Below, piece by piece: positions 1 to 5,573 of a DNA stretch of 6,315 nt. Origin of the DNA: an uncultured Chthoniobacterales bacterium (lineage in GTDB: Bacteria > Verrucomicrobiota > Verrucomicrobiia > Chthoniobacterales > CAKUMP01); contig CAKUMP010000143.1 of NCBI GenBank assembly GCA_934667795.1, forward strand, positions 1 to 6,315, in the 5' to 3' direction. Position 1 is the first letter of the stretch; every line of letters begins with the position of its first letter. The translations under genes were made by a program, and so were the position numbers. The notes below the pieces were generated by a model that ran no database searches, had not been told where the DNA came from, and saw only the letters and a program-made list of their open reading frames with translations.

Positions 1-2
1 GC

Positions 3-227
3 CTGGGGCTCGATCCCGGATTTTTTCTCAAAGCAAACAGTAATATCCAGGTAACCGCTCGTCGCGCCGACCTCCGTATTCGTAAAGAACAAATCGAAGT
101 CTATCGCCTTTTGATCACGCATTCCGATTCACTTCATACCGAAATCGATATTTCTCAAATCGGACGCCTCCTCCGAGTTAAAACATTTCTCGGATACGAA
201 ATGCTTGCTGAAGGACTTGAACCATGA
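3..227 (+). CDS. 3' end of an unidentified gene (partial)
   Basis: The frame is open from the window edge and ends at a TGA at 225-227, giving 74 C-terminal residues, beginning LGLDPGFFLKANSNIQVTA and ending FLGYEMLAEGLEP. I do not recognise the family. The visible part is hydrophilic and charged, with no membrane segment, signal peptide or repeat, so it does not look like the end of an ABC permease. The stop overlaps the start of the ABC ATPase as ATGA (224-227), which usually means translational coupling and membership of the same operon. A role linked to that transporter is therefore possible but only inferred. The reading frame is supported by the overlap and by the absence of stops over 225 bases, not by homology. 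Confidence 0.6.
   Translation: MGLDPGFFLKANSNIQVTARRADLRIRKEQIEVYRLLITHSDSLHTEIDISQIGRLLRVKTFLGYEMLAEGLEP
210..215 (+). promoter_or_regulatory. Ribosome binding site of the ABC ATPase gene
   Basis: GAAGGA lies 8 bases before the ATG at 224, inside the end of the preceding gene. It supports that ATG as the start and, with the ATGA overlap, coupled translation. Confidence 0.7.
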
Positions 228-976
228 TCCAGACCCACCAACTCACACGCGATTTCGGCTCATTACGTGCCGTTGACCACCTCGACCTGAATATCCCACA
301 AGGCGAATTTTTTGCCTTTTTAGGCCCCAATGGAGCAGGCAAGACCACGACGATCAAAATGCTGACCGGCCTCCTCAAACCCACAGAGGGCTCCGCGACG
401 ATTGCCGGGTATGATATTCAAAAGGAGCCCGAAAAAGCAAAATCCTGTATCGCATATATCCCGGATTTTCCCTTTCTATATGATAAATTGACTCCCAATG
501 AGTTCATGCGCTTTGTAGGGGAACTCTTTAATATTTCCCCCGCAGATATCCACCTTCGACGTCAGGATTTGTTTGATAAACTGCATCTTCATTCGTATGC
601 AAATCAATATATCGAGAACCTCAGTCACGGGACCCGCCAGCGCGTGGTGATTGCGTCAGCACTTCTGCATAACCCTGAGGTGATTATCATTGATGAACCC
701 ATGGTCGGGCTTGATCCGACTCACGCACGCATCGTCAAAGACGAATTGAAGGAACGTTCAAAGAACGGCTGCACGATTTTTCTTTCCACTCATACCCTGA
801 GCATTGCAGAAGAAGTGGCGGACCGAATCGGCATTTTTAACCATGGGAAATTAATTGCTCTGGGGACAATTGAAGAGCTGCGGGCCAAGTCCTCCCAATC
901 CGGCGCACTGGAAACGATCTTCCTTACACTTGTAAATAATAATGAACACCTGTATCCTCACCCGCATACAGAATAA
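224..976 (+). CDS. ABC-2-type export ABC transporter, ATP-binding protein
   Basis: A 250-residue single nucleotide-binding domain that would power a membrane exporter from the cytoplasmic side. Walker A is GPNGAGKTT (34-42), the signature is LSHGTRQR (133-140), Walker B with the catalytic Glu is VIIIDEP (153-159), the D-loop is GLDP (162-165) and the switch His is H190 in STHTL. Two positions differ from the textbook form: the signature is LSHGT in place of LSGGQ, and the Q-loop position is Asp81 (YIPDFPFLYDKLT) in place of Gln. Both occur, as far as I recall, in the EcsA/CcmA-like ATPases that pair with ABC-2 permeases, so it is probably active. Length is usual for the class. The start is supported by GAAGGA 8 bases upstream. 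It overlaps the preceding gene by ATGA; no permease follows it, the next gene being an AraC regulator. The substrate cannot be told. Confidence 0.95.
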   Translation: MIQTHQLTRDFGSLRAVDHLDLNIPQGEFFAFLGPNGAGKTTTIKMLTGLLKPTEGSATIAGYDIQKEPEKAKSCIAYIPDFPFLYDKLTPNEFMRFVGELFNISPADIHLRRQDLFDKLHLHSYANQYIENLSHGTRQRVVIASALLHNPEVIIIDEPMVGLDPTHARIVKDELKERSKNGCTIFLSTHTLSIAEEVADRIGIFNHGKLIALGTIEELRAKSSQSGALETIFLTLVNNNEHLYPHPHTE

Positions 977-1024
977 TCCTCCGGATATTCCTCCCAATGA
1001 ATCTTGCTTTCTCTATCCTCCCGT

Positions 1025-1879
1025 ATGACCACTGACTCCGTCACTCCTCCCATCCATCAACTTCAAACCCTTTATTTTTCCAAACGCATCACCCTTCGTG
1101 GGCCTGATGCCTATCATCTCCACGGACATGATTTCGCAGAAATTTTCTGGGTGGAAGATGGAACATTTACCCAGCAGGTCAATCAGCATTCCATTGAACA
1201 CTCCCCCGGCGACCTCATCCTCCTGCGTCCACAGGACTTCCATAGTTTTCACACCACCAAAAATGCTTCTTTTCGAATCATCAATACCTGTTTCCACTGG
1301 CAGCAATACCTGAACATCAAAAACACCTATTTTCCGGATCAGGATATTTATCATGAAAATGCACCACTGCCAAAAATCGTTCATTTAACCCACCAGCACT
1401 TACAATTTCTTGAAAGCCTGTTCCAGATGTTAGCAAGTGCCCCTTTGAGTGTTTTTGAGATTGAGCGTTTCCTGATGAATATTCTTTCTGTCATACAATC
1501 TGCGGAGCGTCATCATGCCTCCAGCGCGCCCTCCATGCCGTCCTGGCTCCGCATTGCACATACAAAAATCCAGGAACCTGCCCTCTTCTGCCAGGGGCCA
1601 ACCGCCTTTCATCAACTCTGTAACCGTAGCCCCGAACACGTTTCTCGTGAATTCAAAAAATACACAGGAGAAACCATCGCCCACTTCATCACACGTCTCC
1701 GAATGGAATTCGCAGCAAAACTTCTCACCACCACCGATGAAGAAATTATCGATATCTCTCTCCAATGCGGATACGAAAGCCTCTCCCATTTCTACGCCTC
1801 CTTCAAATCCTGGTACAAATCCACCCCCCGCTCCTACCGCTGCCACTTCGAACAAAATAACCCCATCCAAACAAAATAA
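1025..1879 (+). CDS. AraC-family transcription regulator with N-terminal cupin domain
   Basis: A 284-residue regulator. The N-terminal half is a cupin-type sensor domain, seen as HLHGHDFAEIFWVEDG (31-46) and PGDLILLRPQDFHSFH (61-76), the layout of sugar-responsive AraC/XylS proteins. The C-terminal half holds two helix-turn-helix units: the first at about 194-215 (AFHQLCNRSPEHVSREFKKY), the second at about 239-272 with the typical IIDISLQCGYESLSHFYASF core and the STPRSYR ending. It should bind DNA and act as an activator or repressor, probably in response to a small sugar-like molecule. I chose ATG 1025 over an in-frame TTG at 1004; neither has a clear Shine-Dalgarno, since the upstream bases are pyrimidine-rich. 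It follows the ABC ATPase by 48 bases and may be cotranscribed. The protein is His-rich (21 of 284), and the coding strand is very C-rich and G-poor. Target genes are not evident in the window. Confidence 0.92.
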   Translation: MTTDSVTPPIHQLQTLYFSKRITLRGPDAYHLHGHDFAEIFWVEDGTFTQQVNQHSIEHSPGDLILLRPQDFHSFHTTKNASFRIINTCFHWQQYLNIKNTYFPDQDIYHENAPLPKIVHLTHQHLQFLESLFQMLASAPLSVFEIERFLMNILSVIQSAERHHASSAPSMPSWLRIAHTKIQEPALFCQGPTAFHQLCNRSPEHVSREFKKYTGETIAHFITRLRMEFAAKLLTTTDEEIIDISLQCGYESLSHFYASFKSWYKSTPRSYRCHFEQNNPIQTK

Positions 1880-1955
1880 ATCCCAATAAACAATTTTACT
1901 TAAAAAAACTACCCCCGTGTTCACAACCAATTACGCATTAAAAACCTTAAAAAAC

Positions 1956-2006
1956 TTCTGTGCATTTTGTGTATTCTGTGGTTAAAAAAACAGGCCTCTG
2001 TGGTTT
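1956..2006. repeat. CTGTG-type short tandem repeat in the convergent junction
   Basis: Three imperfect 9-base units lie end to end at 1956-1964 (ttctgtgca), 1965-1973 (ttttgtgta) and 1974-1982 (ttctgtggt). An A-run follows, and then a further copy, ctctgtggttt, at 1996-2006 reaches the last base of the lpxK stop codon. Read on the other strand the theme is ACCACAGA/TACACA. I recall similar ACCACAGAG-like tracts as common dispersed intergenic elements in many bacterial genomes, but their function is not settled. Confidence 0.6.
1984..2001 (-). terminator. Weak candidate intrinsic terminator after lpxK
   Basis: On the minus strand, just past the lpxK stop, ACAG-AGGC-CTGT can form a 4-bp stem with a 4-base loop, followed directly by a run of seven T. 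The position is right for ending the leftward operon, but the stem is short, so this is tentative. No hairpin with a T-run was found after the AraC gene. Confidence 0.3.
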
Positions 2007-3196
2007 CAGAACAACCGTTCCGGTGCAATCAGTGGTTTCGTTTCACAAATACGGTCCACACATTTTTCCCAGTTTTCATGCCCCTTATGGATTTCGATTT
2101 CTACGCGGAGAAAATAAACGGGCAATTCCAGATCCTGTAGTTTTGGAAACCGCACTGCATCCTTTTCCGTTGTAATAATTGCATCCAGATCTCTACGGAT
2201 ACAACGCCGAATAAACCCTTCCAGTTCCTGAGCGGAAAAACGATGATGATCTGCAAATTGTTTCGCGATTTCCAGATTTGCTCCTAACTCTCGCAACGCA
2301 CCTTCAAAACTTCCCGGGGCTGCAATCGCACATACCGACCCCACATACCGATCTTTCAAGTACTCCAATGGCAGGCGTTCATCCGAATACAGATTCTGTA
2401 AATAAAGCGGCTTATGAGTGCACTCTATAATTTCCGCCGTCCTGTTATATTTACGAATTTTCTGAATCAAATCCTCATTTCCATCCGGATCGGCTTTCGT
2501 AATAAAAATATACCGTGCACGTTTCAAATTCTGCGGTGGCTCCCGTAACGTCCCACGCGGCAACAAATACCCATTTCCAAAGGGAGCCTGGCGATCCACT
2601 AACACAATATCCAACCGATGATTTAAACGTAAATGCTGGTACCCGTCATCCAGCAAAAGCGTGTCAACCTTGAACTTATTGATCGCATAAAGTCCGCTTT
2701 TCACCCGGTCTTTTTCGGAGATCACAATCACGTCTTTCAAATTCTTCGCCAGCATATACGGCTCATCGCCCGCTTCTCGTGATTCCATCAATAACGCTTT
2801 CCCATCACTGACGATCCGAGGAATGGCCGGATTCGACTCTCCGGTCAACCGCATTTTAATCCGTTTTAACAATGGAGGACGACGGCTTTTATACCCACGA
2901 CTCAAAATTGCCACTTTTCGTCCGCGATCCTGTAATTCCCGGGCAAACTTTTCTACCACCGGTGTCTTTCCTGTCCCTCCAACCGTAATATTTCCAATCG
3001 AGATGACCGGACACCCCATCTGACGATCTCGCAGAATCCGCTTCTGATACATCCAGATCCGCAATTGCACAATCAATAGATAAATTTTCGACAACCCATA
3101 CAAAAACCATCGAAACACCGCCGCTTTCTTTCCAAAGCGACGTTCCAGAATAACGTCAACCGCAAACTGCTCAAGATTATCCAGCCATCTGCGCAT
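2006..3196 (-). CDS. lpxK: Tetraacyldisaccharide 4'-kinase (lipid A synthesis)
   Basis: LpxK transfers phosphate from ATP to the 4' position of the lipid A disaccharide 1-phosphate, making lipid IVA at the cytoplasmic face of the inner membrane. The 396-residue protein has a hydrophobic, probably membrane-associated N-terminal segment (about 26-50), the P-loop GNITVGGTGKTP (68-79), ILSRGYKS (97-104), GDEPYMLA (143-150), the family hallmark DDGYQHLRL (183-191), GNGYLLPRGTLREP (207-220), FADHHRF (314-320) and TTEKDAVRF (342-350). All expected key motifs are present. It is longer than the E. coli enzyme (about 330), partly because of a basic Pro/Lys/Arg-rich stretch at about 104-125; I think this is common in PVC-group LpxK. 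The ATG at 3194-3196 lies 20 bases after the thrB stop, with only a weak GGGA upstream, so translation may depend on thrB. Last gene of the leftward unit. Confidence 0.96.
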   Translation of the reverse strand: MRRWLDNLEQFAVDVILERRFGKKAAVFRWFLYGLSKIYLLIVQLRIWMYQKRILRDRQMGCPVISIGNITVGGTGKTPVVEKFARELQDRGRKVAILSRGYKSRRPPLLKRIKMRLTGESNPAIPRIVSDGKALLMESREAGDEPYMLAKNLKDVIVISEKDRVKSGLYAINKFKVDTLLLDDGYQHLRLNHRLDIVLVDRQAPFGNGYLLPRGTLREPPQNLKRARYIFITKADPDGNEDLIQKIRKYNRTAEIIECTHKPLYLQNLYSDERLPLEYLKDRYVGSVCAIAAPGSFEGALRELGANLEIAKQFADHHRFSAQELEGFIRRCIRRDLDAIITTEKDAVRFPKLQDLELPVYFLRVEIEIHKGHENWEKCVDRICETKPLIAPERLF

Positions 3197-3216
3197 GAAT
3201 CGTTTTTAATCCCGGT

Positions 3217-4113
3217 TTAATCAATTTTCTGTATCGTTGTTCCTTCATTATCCGGCTCCAAAACCAGAACACGCGCATCTGTCTGACCAAATGCCCGGAG
3301 CATTTCATCTCCCACACGTTGAGGATTTTCCAATGTCAGGCATGCCATGGTAGAACCTGAGCCACTCAAAAAACCTCCCAAAGCGCCCGCGTTTACCCCC
3401 GCTTCCAGCACTTTTTCCATCCCTGGCAATAACGGGGCCCGATACGGCTGATGCAGGTAATCCTGCCAGACATTTTTTAATAAGTCATAACGCTTCGCCG
3501 CCAGGGCCGCTGTCAAAAAACACGCATTGCCCAGGCTGGTTACTGCATCCTTATGTGGAACCATTTCCGGCAAAACCTTTCGAGCTTCGCTCGTTTCCAT
3601 TTCAAAATTTGGAATCAGCAGAACAAAACGCAATGTTTCCTCCAATGGAAACCGCAACCAGTCTCCGGCTTTGGATGCGACCGTAAACCCGCCAAATGCT
3701 GCAGGGGCTGCATTATCCGGGTGCCCTTCCAATTCCGCACATAAGCGAAATAAAAATTCTCTTGCCGGGCTTCCGCCCGTACCTCGTCCTGCAGCCACAT
3801 GCACCGGTTGTTCGGCCAGTCCACTCAAATAATACAATCCATGTAAAACCCCTAACCGCAAAGTCACACTGCTTCCCATTCCTCTGGAGCGCGGAACATC
3901 TCCCACCACTCGCCAGCCAAAAGGAAACGGGGTGACGCCAGTTTTTTCAAAAAACAACCGTGCCGCCTCTTCCACAAGACGCGACTCCTCCTGTGGCTTC
4001 CCCCCACGGGTCAGTGTCACAAAATTATAGACCTTCAGCGCAATCCCCAGGCAATCATAGCCGGGCCCCAGATTCGCGGTTGTCCCCGGAACGCGTATCG
4101 TCAACTCATTCAT
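3217..4113 (-). CDS. thrB: Homoserine kinase (GHMP kinase family)
   Basis: Phosphorylates L-homoserine with ATP to O-phosphohomoserine, the step before threonine synthase, in the cytoplasm. The 298-residue protein shows the ThrB N-terminus VPGTTANLGPGYDCLGIAL (8-26), the GHMP phosphate loop PRSRGMGSS (74-82), the ThrB-specific ELEGHPDNAAPAAFGG (127-142), DYLHQPYR (218-225), LLPGM (228-232), GALGGF (243-248) and motif 3 SGSGST (250-255), where most homologues have SGxGPT. Between motif 2 and ELEGHPDN there are 44 residues against about 29 in E. coli ThrB, an extra Gly/Ala/Arg-rich loop at about 99-114. The start is well supported by GGAAGGA 8 bases upstream. It sits 54 bases after the DUF4159 gene and 20 before lpxK. 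No other threonine gene is in the window. The specificity call rests on ELEGHPDN and the overall order of motifs. Confidence 0.93.
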   Translation of the reverse strand: MNELTIRVPGTTANLGPGYDCLGIALKVYNFVTLTRGGKPQEESRLVEEAARLFFEKTGVTPFPFGWRVVGDVPRSRGMGSSVTLRLGVLHGLYYLSGLAEQPVHVAAGRGTGGSPAREFLFRLCAELEGHPDNAAPAAFGGFTVASKAGDWLRFPLEETLRFVLLIPNFEMETSEARKVLPEMVPHKDAVTSLGNACFLTAALAAKRYDLLKNVWQDYLHQPYRAPLLPGMEKVLEAGVNAGALGGFLSGSGSTMACLTLENPQRVGDEMLRAFGQTDARVLVLEPDNEGTTIQKID

Positions 4114-4121
4114 GTATCCAT

Positions 4122-4160
4122 TCCTTCCCCTTTATCCCGCCTCGTTCCTCCCTTATCCCT
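4122..4160 (-). promoter_or_regulatory. Purine-rich leader with ribosome binding site of thrB
   Basis: On the minus strand, GGAAGGA (4122-4128) lies 8 bases before the thrB ATG. Upstream of it, two near-copies of a purine-rich element (GGGATAAAGGGG and AGGGATAAGGGA, within 4127-4160) add further Shine-Dalgarno-like sites. The proximal one decides the start; the others may help ribosome loading. No promoter is obvious in this 54-base gap. Confidence 0.55.
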
Positions 4161-4167
4161 GTTCTAC

Positions 4168-5463
4168 TTAAATGTCCGGAGCACTGGAAACTTTCGACTC
4201 CCAACGCGTCAACAAATGAATCACAATATTTGTCCCGAACTTATAGGATTGAGCAATGGATTCCGGAGACAAATTTCTGACATACGTATCCCGTAATCCC
4301 CAGATCCGGTCATTCAACGCTACATAACGACCCTGTCGGTCCCGACGGGTGTCCACATTGCCTTCTTCATCCAACCCGACCTGCCACATGTCGCCGTAGT
4401 TGTTTGATGTATAGAAAATCGAAATTTCATCATACATCTTCAGTGCATAAACCGGTTCCTGGTAATAGTTTACGCCGGGTGGTACTTCTTTCACATCTGT
4501 AAAGTACGGTTGAGTGAAAATAGGATGATTCGCAGGAATCGGTTCAAAATCCTTATCGACGTCCGGAATCACCCGGCGCATTTCCCTACGGAATGCGATG
4601 TCAAACCGAGAACGACGCCCTGCCAGTGAACTGTCTCCCCAGATAGCGCCCCCTAAACGGACATAACGGGTTAAGTTCGCCACTTCTTTTTCCGTCAGTT
4701 TAAAGTCCCTGTGTCCGGTAAAGAAAATAAAAGGGGGTTTTTTCGCAAAAATTTCTTCACTGGCCAGGTCGAGAGGCACCGGATTGGGGTCAGCAGCGAT
4801 ACGGCCATTAGACCATGCTTTCATGGTGTAAAGAAGGTTGGGTAAACTTCCGGTTACAATCCGGTTATCCCGAATCTGAACAGTTGAGTTCCAGTCCCCG
4901 CCGGAATATTTTGCAATATAAGCTGTAAATTCAAACGTCCGCTGACGTGTTCCTTGTCCAGAGCCCTGTCCCCGTCCTTTTCCCCATCCTTGAGTAAACG
5001 ATTTGATGGCCGAGGCAGCCTGCGTACTCATTTGTCCGGTTCCCATCGAAGGAGCAGGGGGAGCAGGAATATTTTGGGTAAGGCTTGTGCTCGGTGCAGG
5101 AATCTTTGGCGCAATCGAAGGAAGCGTAAAAGAAGATGTCGAAGGAGCAATCGTCTTGATCGCTTGAATCGGAGAAGTATTCTGCTGTACAGGCGTCACC
5201 ACCTGAGGAGTAGCTTCTGTCGGCATCGAAGGCGCTGGAGGAGGTGGGGGCGCCGCTACCATTTGCGATTCATCCAGAAAGTTTCCATCTCCACCACCCC
5301 CGATAAAATCATCGGGCTCGACATACACATTAAATAAAACCGTTCCCCCAAGAATAAATACCAACAGTAAATGCAATAAAACAGATACCGTCAAAAATCG
5401 CGATTTTCCTAAGGCACCAATAAACCTTTTTATCAAATCTGGAGAAGAATCCGGAGTACTCAT
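4168..5463 (-). CDS. DUF4159 protein with TonB-like membrane anchor and Pro-rich linker
   Basis: A 431-residue protein in three parts. A short cytoplasmic start is followed by one membrane helix (about 22-46, SVLLHLLLVFILGGTVLF), so it is probably an inner-membrane protein with the rest in the periplasm. A Pro/Ser/Thr/Ala/Gln-rich low-complexity linker covers about 50-175, with GGGGDG (55-60), APPPPPAP (71-78), IPAPPAPSMGTG (132-143) and a Gly/Gln stretch near 161-171. The rest, from FEFTAYIAKYSGGDWN (177-192), matches what I know of DUF4159: FIFFTGHRDFKLTEKE (245-260), YVRLGGAIWGDSS (267-279), FRREMRRVIPD (291-301) and ANHPIF (311-316). The fold is thought to resemble glutamine-amidotransferase-like Rossmann domains, with no known reaction. 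The helix has Ser27, His31 and Leu38 spaced as in TonB, suggesting coupling to an ExbB/ExbD motor; this is inference. It lies between HEAT and thrB genes. AAGGAG upstream is unusually close to the ATG. Confidence 0.85.
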   Translation of the reverse strand: MSTPDSSPDLIKRFIGALGKSRFLTVSVLLHLLLVFILGGTVLFNVYVEPDDFIGGGGDGNFLDESQMVAAPPPPPAPSMPTEATPQVVTPVQQNTSPIQAIKTIAPSTSSFTLPSIAPKIPAPSTSLTQNIPAPPAPSMGTGQMSTQAASAIKSFTQGWGKGRGQGSGQGTRQRTFEFTAYIAKYSGGDWNSTVQIRDNRIVTGSLPNLLYTMKAWSNGRIAADPNPVPLDLASEEIFAKKPPFIFFTGHRDFKLTEKEVANLTRYVRLGGAIWGDSSLAGRRSRFDIAFRREMRRVIPDVDKDFEPIPANHPIFTQPYFTDVKEVPPGVNYYQEPVYALKMYDEISIFYTSNNYGDMWQVGLDEEGNVDTRRDRQGRYVALNDRIWGLRDTYVRNLSPESIAQSYKFGTNIVIHLLTRWESKVSSAPDI

Positions 5464-5465
5464 AT

Positions 5466-5471
5466 CTCCTT
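5466..5471 (-). promoter_or_regulatory. Ribosome binding site of the DUF4159 gene, short spacing
   Basis: AAGGAG on the minus strand is a strong Shine-Dalgarno match but leaves only 2 bases before the ATG at 5461-5463, against a usual 5-9. The next in-frame Met is residue 68, beyond the membrane helix, so the ATG is kept. The short spacing may lower translation. Confidence 0.55.
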
Positions 5472-5501
5472 ATTATTCCATATATCGAATAGATATTCTA
5501 C

Positions 5502-5548
5502 AAAAATCGACCTCTATTCTGTTTCTTTCCGCAAATTTCTCGATTTTT
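5502..5548. repeat. 9-bp perfect inverted repeat between HEAT and DUF4159 genes
   Basis: AAAAATCGA at 5502-5510 is the exact reverse complement of TCGATTTTT at 5540-5548, with 29 bases between. It fills the 93-base gap ahead of the DUF4159 gene. On the minus strand it could be an RNA hairpin with a large loop or a protein-binding dyad; a TAGAAT box (minus strand, near 5494-5499) could be a -10 element but no matching -35 was found. Confidence 0.5.
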
Positions 5549-5573
5549 CTGAAAATTTACTGATTTTTTCTGA
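5533..5573. repeat. 20/21-base imperfect tandem duplication across the HEAT gene stop
   Basis: Two adjacent units, 5533-5552 and 5553-5573, both run AAATTT-(3 variable bases)-GA-T tract-CTGA. They differ only in the three central bases (CTC against ACT) and by one T in the T tract. The right unit holds the last five codons and the stop codon (TTA at 5557-5559 on the + strand) of the HEAT-repeat gene; the left unit lies outside it and contains one arm of the 9-bp inverted repeat. Confidence 0.65.

Noticed and set aside
1004..1024. TTG at 1004 as the AraC start
   Set aside because: It adds seven residues without family match and has no Shine-Dalgarno; the ATG at 1025 is simpler. Not excluded.
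1013..1384. Open frame of 123 codons on the minus strand opposite the cupin domain
   Set aside because: Antisense shadow of the cupin half of the AraC gene; no recognisable domain and no ribosome binding site seen.
1430..1930. Open frame of 166 codons on the minus strand opposite the AraC gene
   Set aside because: It lies almost wholly antisense to a clear AraC regulator; its protein is odd (Gly/Glu/Phe-rich, no motif) and its openness follows from the C-rich, G-poor coding strand.
3766..3779. Small hairpin CGGGC-TTCC-GCCCG as a terminator
   Set aside because: It lies inside the thrB reading frame and has no T-run after it.
4954..5337. Arg-rich open frame of 127 codons on the plus strand
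   Set aside because: Mirror of the Pro/Gly/Ser-rich linker of the DUF4159 gene; Arg/Ser low complexity is what the reverse complement of such codons gives.
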